Positions 1 to 9,439 are shown, counted from the first letter of the stretch. The stretch is DNA of 64,000 nucleotides from CAJQQK01 sp963696075 (GCA_963696075.1 CAVOJD010000026.1:62001-126000), one strand, 5' to 3'. Notes: generated from the letters alone by a model not told the origin. A program made the numbers and translations.

Positions 1-845
1 CGAAACCGGCCTCTCCCACATCCAGGCGTGCTCCTTCGTCAATCCGAAACTCGTCCCCGGCTGGGCCGACGCCGACGATGTCATCGCAGGTTTGAAAACC
101 AGACCCGGCGTCCACTACACCGCGCTCTGGTTCAACGCCCGCGGCCTCGAACGCGCGCTTGCCTTCAAGGACAAGCTCACCATCTCCGGCTCGATCTCGC
201 TCGCAGCCTCCGATGCGTTCTCCCAGAAAAACCTCAACCGCTCCCACGCCGACAACGTTGCCGCCATGCGCAAGCAGACCGAGGTACACCAGTCCCACGG
301 CGTCGCCGTCAACCGCATCTCGGTGATGGCGGCCTTTGGCTGCAACTTCCAAGGTGATGTTCCAGTCGAGACCGTCCTTAAATGCGCCGAAGACGGGTTC
401 CAGATCGCAGCCGACCACGGTGAAACCATCACAGTGATCTCGCTCGCCGACACCATGGGCTGGGCCGTGCCACCGCGCATCGAAAAGGTCGTCGGCGCCG
501 TGCGCGAACGCTGGCCCGATGTCACCATCGCCCTCCACCTGCACGACACCCGCGGCATTGCCGTCGCCAATGCCCACACCGCGCTCAAGATGGGCGTCGC
601 CCGCTTCGACACCACCGTCGGCGGCCTCGGCGGCTGCCCGTTCGCAGCCCACAAGGGGGCGGCCGGCAACATCTGCACCGAGGAACTCGTGCTGTCTGTG
701 CGAGGAAATGGGCATCTCCACCGGCGTCGACCTCGACACGCTGATCGAGGTCGGCCGCATGGCCGAGACGATGGTCGGCCACGTCCTCCCGAGCGAACTC
801 GTCCACGCCGGCTCCCTCAACGCCTTCCGCACCGCAATCGCGTAG
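1..845 (+). pseudogene. Hydroxymethylglutaryl-CoA lyase-like protein, 5' truncated by the window and frameshifted
   Basis: HMGL-type TIM-barrel lyase (cleaves HMG-CoA or a related acyl-CoA to acetyl-CoA plus a keto acid). The reading frame enters from outside the window in frame 2. Visible family landmarks are SFVNPKLVPG near the start, the metal-binding HLHDTRG motif around base 540 and the Cys loop GGLGGCPFA around base 630. After EELVL the frame breaks near base 695 (gtgctgtctgtgcgag): removing one t restores the family continuation LCEEMGISTGVDLD in frame 3, which runs to the stop at 843-845. The gene is therefore a frameshifted pseudogene or carries a one-base sequencing error. Sequence on both sides is otherwise well conserved, so an error or a very recent mutation is likely. 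Its start and upstream partners are not visible. An MBL-fold gene follows 48 bases downstream on the same strand. Confidence 0.8.
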
Positions 846-893
846 GCCCACGCGCGCCCGGAGCCAACCCCGGAGCCAGCCCCGGAGCCAGAC

Positions 894-1787
894 ATGTCCC
901 GCATCAACGAAGGCCTCAACACCTGGCAGTTCGCCTCGAACCACAACCGCATGATCGACCTCCAGTGCGCCACCACCGCCCCCGCGAGCGACACGGTCGA
1001 ACTCGCCTATTTCGGCTCATCGGCGTTTCGCATCACGACGCCTGCGGGCCTCACTATCCTGATCGACCCCTGGCGCAATTTCCCCCACGGCAAGTGGGAC
1101 TGGTACTTCGCCGACATGCCACGGACCGCCGTCGACATCGGCATCTCGACCCACGCCCACTTCGACCACGACGCCCTCCACCTGCTCGATGCCAGCGTCC
1201 TCCTCGACCGCCTGATCGGCACCTATGAATTCGCAGACGTCAAAATCACCGGCATCGCCGACAAGCACGCAACCGATTTCTCCGAAGCCGTCTACGACGC
1301 CGGCAAGCTGATCGAAACGTTTTCGGACGCAAAGATCATGCCCCCCGACAACGACCGTTCCTGGGACAACTGCCTTATCCTCGTCGAAACCGCCGGTGTT
1401 AGAATTCTCCACTGGGGCGACAACCGCCCCGATCCACCGCCCGAGGTCTGGGACGCCATCGGCGAAGTCGACATCGTCCTGTTGCCCGCCGACGACAGCC
1501 GTCATGTCATGGGCTTCGCTGCAACCCAGTCGATCATCAACCGCCTCGCGCCGCAGGTCGTCGTGCCACATCACTATTACATCTGGGACGTCGTCCAGCG
1601 CCAAAGCACCCTGCAGCCTTGCGAAGACTGGCTCTCAACTCAATCAAACGTCCATCGCCTCGACAGCGCAGCGACGACCTATACACGCGCAAGCCTCGAC
1701 GCCCTCGAAAACGCACCTCGCGTCGACTTTTTCGGAGATCACGTCGCCTTTGATAAGACGGCCTGGCACGCCGCAAACCAGGGGTAG
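894..1787 (+). CDS. MBL-fold metallo-hydrolase (UlaG/lactonase-like)
   Basis: 297-residue cytoplasmic metallo-beta-lactamase-fold hydrolase, probably binuclear-metal dependent. The canonical signature THAHFDHD gives His87, His89, Asp91 and His92. Later ligands are visible as HWGDN near residue 177 and PHHYY near 225. The N-terminal strand LAYFGSSAFRITTPAGLTILIDP is typical of the UlaG-like beta-lactamase subfamily acting on lactones, phosphodiesters or similar esters. The substrate cannot be read from sequence. The ATG at 894 has only a poor ribosome site; ATG 951 (MIDLQ) would keep the whole fold. It follows the HMG-CoA lyase-like gene closely, so the two may share a transcript, for example in acyl-CoA or lactone breakdown, which is inference. 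Confidence 0.8.
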   Translation: MSRINEGLNTWQFASNHNRMIDLQCATTAPASDTVELAYFGSSAFRITTPAGLTILIDPWRNFPHGKWDWYFADMPRTAVDIGISTHAHFDHDALHLLDASVLLDRLIGTYEFADVKITGIADKHATDFSEAVYDAGKLIETFSDAKIMPPDNDRSWDNCLILVETAGVRILHWGDNRPDPPPEVWDAIGEVDIVLLPADDSRHVMGFAATQSIINRLAPQVVVPHHYYIWDVVQRQSTLQPCEDWLSTQSNVHRLDSAATTYTRASLDALENAPRVDFFGDHVAFDKTAWHAANQG

Positions 1788-2279
1788 GAACTCAGTTGCT
1801 CGATACGAGCAACCAAACGCTTTGGCGACCGACAAACACCTATCCATTGTCATCCTCGGGCTTGTCCCACTGCTGTCCGGTTCAGCTTTCCGCGAAACGG
1901 CGCAACAGTCTGATTGGGCCTCTCGATTTCATCATCGATGGTGGTCGAGACGCGAAATCCCGACCGGCGTCGGCTCGTTTGTTTTTCCATTTCATTAGCC
2001 ACCCCCACGCCGTCATGGCCGCGCAGGCGGCCATCCACGCGCGCCTCGGCAAACGAGGCGCTTGCTGTGGAATACATATTCCGCGGCAACGAAATAGTGA
2101 CCCGACAAACCGCGTGAATGGAAACGCCCGTGGATGGCCGCCTGCGCGGCCATGACGCGTTGGGAAGGGAAAGCGGGGGCTACTCCTAGAGCGTTGGAGT
2201 TAGACCGGACAGGCGTGGGACAAGCCCGAGGATGACACCATGAGTGTCAGCAACGCGCTATCCACCCAGTACGGCGCCC
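1788..2279. other. Intergenic region with no convincing gene; carries a nested inverted-repeat element
   Basis: About 490 bases between the MBL-fold gene and the converging MFS gene. Short open frames here have no ribosome site and simply translate the repeat arms, so I call no gene. The content is the nested palindromic element described separately at 1850-2235. Confidence 0.6.
1850..2235. repeat. Nested palindromic intergenic repeat element
   Basis: Two concentric inverted repeats. The outer arms 1850-1870 and 2215-2235 are perfect reverse complements over 21 bases. They extend inward to about 1881 and 2204 with mismatches only in a four-base stretch. The inner arms 2011-2039 and 2129-2157 are perfect over 29 bases and flank an 89-base core. 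The arms contain the motifs catcctcgggcttgtccc and ggccgcgcaggcggccat, which I recall as common intergenic palindromes of alphaproteobacteria. No transposase is present, so this is a non-autonomous or REP-like element. Transcribed, it could fold into a long hairpin and end transcription from both convergent neighbours. Confidence 0.8.
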
Positions 2280-3476
2280 TCACGTCGCAAACCGCACCCG
2301 CCGCGCCGTCACCGCGAGCCCCGCCAGAACAACCAGCCCCGCCACCAGATACCCCACCAGGATCATCTGGTTGTCAGCATAACTAAGCGCTCCCGCCGAC
2401 GCCCCGCCTGATGCCGCCATCAGCGATCCCGCAAACAGCAACCGGCCAGTGAAACTCTGCAACGAGAGATATGTCGCCCGGCTCATGTCCGACACCAGCG
2501 GCTGGATTCGCGCCAGGATGAAGGCCCGCGCGAACGCATTCGGCACCATCCGAATGAGCAGGAAGACAATGATCGCGGGATGATTGGAAAGCGCCAGCAT
2601 CGCGATCAGGAACACCTGGATACCGAGCGCGAGCAGGAACAAATTATGAAGCCCCAGCCGCTCCCTGAGCCCCGTCGCGAACCACGTTGCCGCAACCGAA
2701 ATGAGCATCATCGACGCCGAGACGAGACCACTCACGATGGCAGCCTGCGAGGCAACGCCATTCGCCTCCAACGCCTCCAGAATGAACGGCTGTCCGAACA
2801 CGAACGGCACATGGGAAAAGACGTACATCGCAACCGCAAGCACGAACAGCCACGCCAGCGTCGGCTGCATCACCGCCGCCCGGATCTCCGCCACCTGCCC
2901 CGCGGAGGTGAACGCAGCCTCCGTCTCGATGTGCTCCGGCTCTCGGAACAGCACCACGAAAACCAGCGCGATGAACCCGGCCAGAGCCGTCAACAGAAAC
3001 GGCAGCGCCGGCTCCCAGGACGCCGCGATGCCGCCAACCACGGCCGACATCGCCAACCCGGTGAAATTGAACCGCCAAGCTTTGAGTTCCTGCGCATCGA
3101 CTTCATCGGCGCGCCCCTCGCGCGCCAGCGACTCATAAAGAAGCGCACTGTCCGTGCCTGAGTTGAAGGCACTGCCAAACCCCAACATCACCTGAGCGAG
3201 AGCAAAGATCAAAAACCCGTCCCCGACCCAGAGCAGAACCGCCCCCGCGACCGACCCCGCCATCCCGAGCAGAAGCGTGATCCGCCGCCCGACCCGGTCC
3301 GACAGATACCCCGACGGCACCTCCAGCGCGGTCGTCGCGACATCGTAGATCGCCGCCAGCAGGATCGCCTCTCCCGCCGACAGTTCCTGCTGGAAATAGA
3401 GAAACCAGATCGCCTGCCAGAACAGCATGTTCCGGAAGAACTGATACCAGGGATAGAGCCGGATATTACGGGCCAA
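2280..3476 (-). CDS. MFS transporter
   Basis: 398-residue major facilitator with 12 predicted hydrophobic helices. The loop 2-3 signature is visible as GYLSDRVGRRITLLLGM around residues 56-72, and the helix-5-like segment as GLAMSAVVGGIAASWEPALPF. The N-terminus MARNIRLYPWYQFFRNMLFWQAIWF fits a short drug- or metabolite-efflux MFS with substrate unknown. The gene stands upstream of, and in the same direction as nothing else nearby: hyuB ends 178 bases upstream on the same strand with a palindromic repeat between. It could serve the hydantoin genes, but that is only proximity. Confidence 0.8.
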   Translation of the reverse strand: MARNIRLYPWYQFFRNMLFWQAIWFLYFQQELSAGEAILLAAIYDVATTALEVPSGYLSDRVGRRITLLLGMAGSVAGAVLLWVGDGFLIFALAQVMLGFGSAFNSGTDSALLYESLAREGRADEVDAQELKAWRFNFTGLAMSAVVGGIAASWEPALPFLLTALAGFIALVFVVLFREPEHIETEAAFTSAGQVAEIRAAVMQPTLAWLFVLAVAMYVFSHVPFVFGQPFILEALEANGVASQAAIVSGLVSASMMLISVAATWFATGLRERLGLHNLFLLALGIQVFLIAMLALSNHPAIIVFLLIRMVPNAFARAFILARIQPLVSDMSRATYLSLQSFTGRLLFAGSLMAASGGASAGALSYADNQMILVGYLVAGLVVLAGLAVTARRVRFAT

Positions 3477-3654
3477 TGCGTGAAAACTTTCGCGTGCTGC
3501 ACAATCTGATCACCCCGCCCGTGTCATCCCGGGCGAAGCGTAGCGAAGACCCGGGACCCAGGGCAGGAAACTCAAACGATCCCGATTTCCTCTCTGGGTT
3601 CCAGCTCTCCCGTTGGTCGTCCGAGATGACGCGCGCGCGCCAGTCTCAGCACCC
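3477..3654. other. Intergenic spacer between hyuB and the MFS gene
   Basis: The 178-base gap contains no supported gene. Most of it is the palindromic repeat at 3521-3630. Short open frames across it have no ribosome site. Confidence 0.6.
3521..3630. repeat. REP-like palindromic repeat (gtcatcccgggcgaagcg type)
   Basis: The element starts gtcatcccgggcgaag and ends ccgagatgac. It has an internal hairpin cccggg (3528-3533) / cccggg (3550-3555) and a second pairing gggacccag (about 3553-3561) with ctgggttcc (3594-3602), one mismatch. I recall this motif type as an abundant intergenic palindrome in Hyphomicrobiales genomes; the family assignment is from memory, not a search. Confidence 0.7.
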
Positions 3655-5277
3655 TCACTCCGTCACCAACCCCGCCTTCTTCTCCGCCGCAAGCCGCGCC
3701 GGATCCCGCTCCGCCGGATCACCGATCCCAGCCCCGCCCGGTGTCTTTATCACCAGTCGCTCCTCCGGCGGTACCATCAGAAAGCCTTTGCCCGGCAGCG
3801 TTTTGCCGGACTTGAACGCCACCACGCCCGGCGCTCCGTCGCGGCCCCCATCGCGCCCCCGCGCCGGATGGTCGATCCGGTCATAGGCCGCTAACAGCTC
3901 GAAAGGTTCCCCGATCCGGCTCTCGATTTCGATATTCTGGCCATGCCCGCCGCGCATACGGCCAGCCCCGCCTGAATCCGGACGATACTCCTTCGTCCAG
4001 AAGATGAGTGGCGTAATCTGCTCGGCAATCTCGACCGGCGTCCCCTTCACCCCCGAGGGATACGCCGTCGCCGACAGCCCGTCCGATTGCGGCCGCGCCC
4101 CCGTGCCGCCATTCGACGTCACCGTCATCGAGAAGCCATACTGCCCGCCCTCGCCACCTTTGATGCGCCCGCGCACGTTGAGGTTCCAAAGACACGACGT
4201 CCCCTCCGCCGGCACCCGCTCCGGCACCGCCTGGCGCAGACACCCGAACACGACATCCGGCAACATCTGCCCGATCACATGACGCGAACAGACCGGCGCC
4301 GGTTTCGGCGCATTGAGGATGCACCCCTCCGGCGCCGACACCGTCAGCGGCGCCAGCGATCCCGCATTGTTCGGCACATCACGCCCAACGACGCACGCCA
4401 GCCCGAACACCGTATAGGCGGTTGTATAGGAGAGCGGCACATTGATGCCCCGCGCCGCAACCGGGCTCGTCCCGGTATAATCGACATGAATGGCATCATC
4501 CGAAATTGTCACCGTCGCGGTCAACTCGATCGGACTGTCATAGCCATCCGTCACCATGGTATTCGACCACGACCCATTCGGCAGCGCCCTGATCTGCTCG
4601 CGCACCGTCGCCTCCGAGCGCTCGCAGATATAAGCGGCAAGATCATCGAGATCGTCGAGCCTGAACTCGCTCATCATCTCGGTCAGCCGCTGACATCCGA
4701 CATCGTTGCACGCCGCCAGCGAATAGGTGTCGCCGACGGTGTCGACCGGCAGCCGCGTATTGGCCCGGATCATCGCGATCAGCGTCTCGTTGACGACGCC
4801 CTGATCGATCAGCTTCAGGAACGGGATATAGATCCCCTCCATATGCACATCCGTGCCGTCCGGCCCGAACCCGATGCCGCCGATGTCGATCAGGTGGCTG
4901 GTGCACGAAAACAGCGCGACCAGTTTGCCGTTGTGAAAGCACGGCGTCGTGATCACGAAATCATTGAGATGCCCCGTCCCCATCCACGGATCGTTGGTGA
5001 TGTAGGCATCGCCCTCCTTCATCGTCTCGAGGCCGAAATGGCGGATGAAGTGTTTGACCGACTCCGCCATCGAGTTGACGTGCCCCGGCGTCCCCGTCAC
5101 CGCCTGCGCCAGCATCCGCCCCTGCGGGTCGAATACGCCGGCGGAAAGATCGCCCGCCTCCCGCACCATCGGCGAAAACGCCGTGCGCAAAAGCGTCTGC
5201 CCCTGCTCCTCGACAATCGCGATGAGCCGGTTCCACATGATCTGGCGTTCGATATCGCTCAGCTTGGTATCACTCAT
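3655..5277 (-). CDS. hyuB: Hydantoinase B / oxoprolinase beta-type subunit
   Basis: 540-residue HyuB-family protein, the beta subunit of ATP-dependent N-methylhydantoinase, 5-oxoprolinase or acetone-carboxylase-like ring-opening enzymes. It starts SDIERQIMWNRLIAIVEEQG and carries the family motifs MVREAGDLSAGVFD, the ITNDPWMGTGHLNDFVITTP block near residues 96-115, GIEPI-like VHMEGIYIPFLKL, and the C-terminal GGAGRMRGGHGQNIEIESR segment with its glycine-rich tail. The length is normal for the family. The ATG at 5277 lies behind AAAGGG formed by the end of hyuA; a GTG at 5286 would overlap hyuA. It is in an operon with hyuA and near a dihydropyrimidinase, so hydantoin or a related cyclic ureide is the likely substrate class. 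Confidence 0.9.
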   Translation of the reverse strand: MSDTKLSDIERQIMWNRLIAIVEEQGQTLLRTAFSPMVREAGDLSAGVFDPQGRMLAQAVTGTPGHVNSMAESVKHFIRHFGLETMKEGDAYITNDPWMGTGHLNDFVITTPCFHNGKLVALFSCTSHLIDIGGIGFGPDGTDVHMEGIYIPFLKLIDQGVVNETLIAMIRANTRLPVDTVGDTYSLAACNDVGCQRLTEMMSEFRLDDLDDLAAYICERSEATVREQIRALPNGSWSNTMVTDGYDSPIELTATVTISDDAIHVDYTGTSPVAARGINVPLSYTTAYTVFGLACVVGRDVPNNAGSLAPLTVSAPEGCILNAPKPAPVCSRHVIGQMLPDVVFGCLRQAVPERVPAEGTSCLWNLNVRGRIKGGEGGQYGFSMTVTSNGGTGARPQSDGLSATAYPSGVKGTPVEIAEQITPLIFWTKEYRPDSGGAGRMRGGHGQNIEIESRIGEPFELLAAYDRIDHPARGRDGGRDGAPGVVAFKSGKTLPGKGFLMVPPEERLVIKTPGGAGIGDPAERDPARLAAEKKAGLVTE

Positions 5278-5282
5278 TGGTC

Positions 5283-7367
5283 TCACCCTTTCGCGGTCAG
5301 GACGAGTGCCCCGCCATTGTCCACATGCCCCTCGAACCGCGCCGACGCGAATGTCGACGTGCCGTCCTCGACGACAATCGCCGGCCCCGCGAACCGGCTG
5401 CCCGGCGCCAGATCATCCCGCGCATATATGCGCGCCCGGACAAGCCCGCCCTCTCCGGCATCGAACACCTCACGCTCCCCGACCGGTGACGCCGTGACGC
5501 TCTGCGCTGCCACATCCGAAATCCGCGACCGCGCCTCGCCCGCCTCCGACACACTCACCCGCCAACTCATGATCTCGATCGCGGCATCTGGAATATGACG
5601 CGCATAAAGGCGGCCATACTCTGCCTCGAAGGCATCGCGCAGCGCCGCCGCGTCCTCACCCGTCAGCGCACGCGCTGGCAACGCCACCTCGATCTCGTGC
5701 CCCTGGCCCTGATAGCGCATGAAAGCGCCACGTGTTTCCTCAAGGTGATCGGCTTTGGCCGACCGGGCCCGCGCCGTCGCCTCCGCGCTCATCTCATCAA
5801 GCAGCTCATTGATGATCCCGAGATCAAACTGGTCGAGCCGCATATACCGCGAGCGCACCAGTTCATACGCAGCCGGCGCCTTCAAAAAACCGATCGCCGA
5901 CCCCACCCCGGCGCCTGCCGGCACCACGATCCGGCGGATCCCGAGTTTCTCCGCCAGCCGCGCCGCATGCAGCGGCGCCGCCCCCCCGAACGCGATCAGC
6001 GTCCGCTCCGAAATCGCAACCCCACGCTCGACCGCATGGACGCGCGCCGCATTCGACATATTCTCATCAACGATCTCCGCGACCCCGTAAGCCGCCTTGA
6101 GCGCATCCATGCTCATCTTCCCGCCGATATGCGCCTCGAGCGCCGCCGCCGCTTTATCCGGATAAAGCGCGATCTTGCCACCGGCGAACCGCTCCGGATC
6201 GATCTTGCCGAGCACCACGTCACCATCCGTCACCGTCGGCCGCTCGCCGCCAAGCCCGTAGCACGCGGGTCCCGGCTGCGCGCCTGCGCTCTCCGGCCCG
6301 ACCTGAATGCGCCCAAGCGCGTCGACCTGCGCCAGCGACCCGCCCCCAGCGCCGATCTCGACCATTTCGATCACGGGGATTCGAAGCGGCAACCCGCTGC
6401 CCTTCATGAACCGCGCACTGCGATCGACCTCGAACGCCCGCCCCTTCAGCGGCTCACCATCCTCAATGAGGCAGATTTTCGCTGTCGTCCCGCCCATGTC
6501 GAACGACAGAATTCGGTTCTCGCCCCGCTCGGCGGCAATGTGAGCCGCCAGGATCGCCCCGCCCGCCGGCCCGGACTCGACAAGACGAACCGGAAACCGC
6601 CGCGCGGTCTCAAGGCTCGCCAGCGAACCGCCGGACGTCATCAAATGGATATCATTCGTGAAGCCTGCTGCCACAAAGGCTGCCGCCAGCCGCTCAAGAT
6701 AACCCGCCATCAGCGGCTGCACATAAGCGTTGGCGACCGCCGTCGACGTGCGCTCGTATTCCCGCGCTTCGGGACACACCTCACTCGACAGCGTCACCCA
6801 CATGTCGGGTGCCACCTCGCTTATGATCTCCCCGGCCCGGCGCTCGTGAACCGGATCGACATACGCGTGCAGGAACGCCACCGCGACCGCCGTAACACCC
6901 TCGTCCGCCAGCGTCCGGGCAGCCTGCCGAACAGCCTCTTCATCGAGCGCGAGCCGCACTCGTCCCTCGACATCGAGCCGCTCCGGCACCGTCAGCCGAA
7001 GATGCCGCGGCACCAGCGGCTCGCGCTTTTCGATGAATACATCATACTGATCATACCGGCTCTCATCCGCGATCGCGATCACGTCGCGAAATCCCTCCGT
7101 CGCAATCAGCCCCGTCTTCGCCCCTTTCCGCTCGATGATCGCGTTGGTCGCAAGCGTTGTCCCGTGCAGGAACACATCAATGTCGCCGAACGCGAGACCG
7201 GCCGCTGCCAGCACCTCGCCCGCGCCCTCGACCACCGCACGCTCGGGCGCCTCCGGGGTCGTGAGCACCTTGAGCGTCTCGAGCCGCCCCCCGGCCTCGA
7301 GAACAATGTCAGTAAACGTACCGCCGATATCGGCGGCCAGCCGGACCCGGCCTTCCTGTCGCGCCAT
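5283..7367 (-). CDS. hyuA: Hydantoinase A / oxoprolinase alpha-type subunit
   Basis: 694-residue HyuA-family protein: an ASKHA-fold ATPase subunit that phosphorylates and opens a cyclic amide together with HyuB. The N-terminus RLAADIGGTFTDIVLE is the phosphate-1 loop. The hydantoinase A core includes LHGTTLATNAIIERKGAKTGL (residues about 67-88), FDMGGTTAKICLIEDG, and the FGGAAPLHAARLAEKLG segment with PAGAGVGSAIGF. The ATG at 7367 has GAGGATT about 10 bases upstream; an in-frame TTG at 7376 is less likely. Coupled to hyuB with only a few bases between stop and start. Substrate could be N-methylhydantoin, 5-oxoproline or another lactam; sequence alone does not decide. Confidence 0.9.
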   Translation of the reverse strand: MARQEGRVRLAADIGGTFTDIVLEAGGRLETLKVLTTPEAPERAVVEGAGEVLAAAGLAFGDIDVFLHGTTLATNAIIERKGAKTGLIATEGFRDVIAIADESRYDQYDVFIEKREPLVPRHLRLTVPERLDVEGRVRLALDEEAVRQAARTLADEGVTAVAVAFLHAYVDPVHERRAGEIISEVAPDMWVTLSSEVCPEAREYERTSTAVANAYVQPLMAGYLERLAAAFVAAGFTNDIHLMTSGGSLASLETARRFPVRLVESGPAGGAILAAHIAAERGENRILSFDMGGTTAKICLIEDGEPLKGRAFEVDRSARFMKGSGLPLRIPVIEMVEIGAGGGSLAQVDALGRIQVGPESAGAQPGPACYGLGGERPTVTDGDVVLGKIDPERFAGGKIALYPDKAAAALEAHIGGKMSMDALKAAYGVAEIVDENMSNAARVHAVERGVAISERTLIAFGGAAPLHAARLAEKLGIRRIVVPAGAGVGSAIGFLKAPAAYELVRSRYMRLDQFDLGIINELLDEMSAEATARARSAKADHLEETRGAFMRYQGQGHEIEVALPARALTGEDAAALRDAFEAEYGRLYARHIPDAAIEIMSWRVSVSEAGEARSRISDVAAQSVTASPVGEREVFDAGEGGLVRARIYARDDLAPGSRFAGPAIVVEDGTSTFASARFEGHVDNGGALVLTAKG

Positions 7368-7552
7368 GCGCTTCAATCCTCGATCGTGGAAAATTCATGT
7401 TCTGGCGAATATGCTAAGCGCCCCCACCAAGATCCGGCAAGCACACTTGGCGACGTTCCCCGCGAACATCACGCCACGGGTGAATTGCAAGCTGGCCCCA
7501 CCTCGTCCATCATCTCCGAGCGATCCAGCCAACTGACCCACGAGGTTCTCCC

Positions 7553-7906
7553 ATGATCATTGCAGTCGTCTCGATCCCCTGGAAGAACGGCGAACGCCCG
7601 GACTCCAAAACCTGGCAGGATCAGGCCCTCACCGCCGCCGACAGCATTTACCGCGACGTCAAGGGTCTCCTGCGCAAGGACTTCATTTCGGGCGAAGAGG
7701 CCGGTGGCGGCATCTACCTGTTCGACAGCCGCGAAAACGCGCTTGCCTGGTTCAACGACGGCTGGGCCGACTGGATGACGGAACGCTTCGGCGTCCGCCC
7801 GACCCTCACCCTTTACGATCACGTCCTCGCTCTCGACAATTCAGCAGGTGAAATCCAGGTCCGCGGCAAACGCGTCGATCCTGCGAAAACCGACGCCGCC
7901 GAATAA
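7553..7906 (+). CDS. ABM-fold (YdhR-like) monooxygenase family protein
   Basis: 117-residue single-domain protein resembling small dimeric alpha+beta-barrel proteins of the YdhR-like monooxygenase group. Features are an N-terminal strand MIIAVVSIPWK, a helix with DSIYRDVKGLLRKDFISGE, a central GGGIYLFDSRENALAWFNDGWADWM and a C-terminal strand. No cofactor motif can be read, which is usual for cofactor-free ABM enzymes. It sits 42 bases upstream of the dihydropyrimidinase in the same direction, with the divergent hyuA promoter on the other side. It probably takes part in the same pathway, role unknown. Confidence 0.65.
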   Translation: MIIAVVSIPWKNGERPDSKTWQDQALTAADSIYRDVKGLLRKDFISGEEAGGGIYLFDSRENALAWFNDGWADWMTERFGVRPTLTLYDHVLALDNSAGEIQVRGKRVDPAKTDAAE

Positions 7907-7948
7907 CAATCAACATCTTCCGAGCTCCATTCAAAGGACTGAACGCCC

Positions 7949-9412
7949 ATGAGCCGTTACGATCTCATCATCCGCGGCGGCACCGTCGCCACCGCAACCG
8001 ATACCTTTGACGCCGACGTCGCCGTCAAGGATGGCAAAGTCGCAGCCATCGGCCTCGGCCTCGAGGGCGCTGCCCGAGACGTCGACGCAAGCGGGCGATA
8101 CGTTCTGCCGGGCGGCGTCGACACCCACGCCCACATCGAGCAGATCGCCTCGAACGGCCTGATGAACGCCGACACCTTCGAAACCGCAACGCGCTCGGCA
8201 GCCTTCGGCGGCACCACATCCGTCATCTGCTTTGCCTGCCAGCACCGCGGCGACAGCATGACGGCCGTCTACGAGGACTACGCCGCCCGCGCGAAACGCG
8301 GCGCCATGATCGACTACGCCTTCCACCTGCTCCTGACCGACCCGACGCCGCAGGTCCTCAACGAGGAACTTCCCCCCCTCGTCGCCAAGGGTAATGCCTC
8401 GATCAAGGTGTTCATGACCTACGACCTCATGAACGTCGGTGACGAAGCCCTCCTCGACATCCTCGTCAAGGCCCGTGAACTCGGCACCCTCGTCGCCGTC
8501 CACGCCGAAAACAACGGCATGATCTCCTGGCTCGGCAAACGTCTCGTCGAACGCGGCTACACGGATGCCAAATATCACGCCGTCTCCCACCCGCGCGGCT
8601 CCGAGCCCGAAGCCTTCCACCGCCTGATCGCCTTCTCGGAATTCATCGACCAGCCCGTCATCATCTACCACGTCGCAACCGCCGAAGGCGCAGCCGTCAT
8701 CCGCGAAGCCCGTGGCCGCGGCGTCAAGATCTTCGGCGAAACCTGCACCCAATACCTGTTCCTGACCGCCGACGATCTCGACAAACCTGACGGCCAGGGC
8801 GCCAAGTGGGTGTGCAGCCCCCCGCTCCGGACCGAAGCCGACCAGGAAGCGCTGTGGCACGCACTCGCCATGGGCGACCTCCAGCTCGTCTCCTCCGACC
8901 ACGCCCCCTATACGCTCGATGAGAAAGGCAAATACGTCGACGGCCCCAACCCAAGCTTCAAGAAGACTGCCAACGGCATGCCCGGCCTCGAGACCCGCCT
9001 GCCGATGCTGTTCGATGCAATGGTCTCAAAGGGCCGCTACGGCATCAACAAGTTCGTCGCCTGGACCGCCACCGAGCCCGCCCGCATGTATGGCCTCGGC
9101 GATCGCAAAGGCACGCTTGCCATCGGCGCCGACGCCGACATCGCCATCTGGGATCCGAACAAGCAGGTCACGCTCTCGGACGACCTCGTCCACGACAACA
9201 CCGGCTACACACCGTTTGCGGGCCGCACCGTGACCGGCTGGCCAACCACGGTCCTGCGCCGCGGCGACGTGATCATCGACAACGGCGAATGCACAGCCGA
9301 ACCGGGCTCCGGCGCCTTCCTCGCGCGCAAAGGCGGCGAAGCCGCCAAACCGACCGGTAAACTCTCACCGGAATTCGACCCAGAACGCAATTTCGGCGCG
9401 AAGCTCTATTGA
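7949..9412 (+). CDS. hydA: Dihydropyrimidinase / D-hydantoinase
   Basis: 487-residue cyclic amidohydrolase that hydrolyses dihydropyrimidines or 5-substituted hydantoins to N-carbamoyl amino acids. All ligands of the binuclear zinc site are visible: His60 and His62 (DTHAH), the carboxylated Lys153 in SIKVFMTYDL, His185 (VHAEN), His241 (YHVAT) and Asp317 (SSDHAP). Tyr158 in the KVFMTY segment is the usual substrate-positioning residue. The length is normal for the family. It lies 42 bases behind the ABM-fold gene and close to divergent hyuA/hyuB, so the locus carries both ATP-independent and ATP-dependent ring-opening enzymes. Confidence 0.93.
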   Translation: MSRYDLIIRGGTVATATDTFDADVAVKDGKVAAIGLGLEGAARDVDASGRYVLPGGVDTHAHIEQIASNGLMNADTFETATRSAAFGGTTSVICFACQHRGDSMTAVYEDYAARAKRGAMIDYAFHLLLTDPTPQVLNEELPPLVAKGNASIKVFMTYDLMNVGDEALLDILVKARELGTLVAVHAENNGMISWLGKRLVERGYTDAKYHAVSHPRGSEPEAFHRLIAFSEFIDQPVIIYHVATAEGAAVIREARGRGVKIFGETCTQYLFLTADDLDKPDGQGAKWVCSPPLRTEADQEALWHALAMGDLQLVSSDHAPYTLDEKGKYVDGPNPSFKKTANGMPGLETRLPMLFDAMVSKGRYGINKFVAWTATEPARMYGLGDRKGTLAIGADADIAIWDPNKQVTLSDDLVHDNTGYTPFAGRTVTGWPTTVLRRGDVIIDNGECTAEPGSGAFLARKGGEAAKPTGKLSPEFDPERNFGAKLY

Positions 9413-9439
9413 GCGCGCCCCCAAGTCGGAGTGTTATCC

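Noticed and set aside
1396..2155. Possible genes in the 1.8-2.2 kb gap
   Set aside because: Frames translate the palindromic repeat arms and have no ribosome site or composition typical of coding sequence.
4087..5598. 503-codon open frame on the plus strand
   Set aside because: Complement of hyuB, whose family motifs are unmistakable on the minus strand.
5595..7556. 653-codon open frame on the plus strand
   Set aside because: It is the complement of hyuA. The translation is Arg/His/Pro-rich without fold motifs, as expected for antisense of a GC-rich gene.
7949..9412. Allantoinase or dihydroorotase instead of dihydropyrimidinase
   Set aside because: The KVFMTY segment, length of 487 and HyuAB neighbours fit the D-hydantoinase/dihydropyrimidinase group better.
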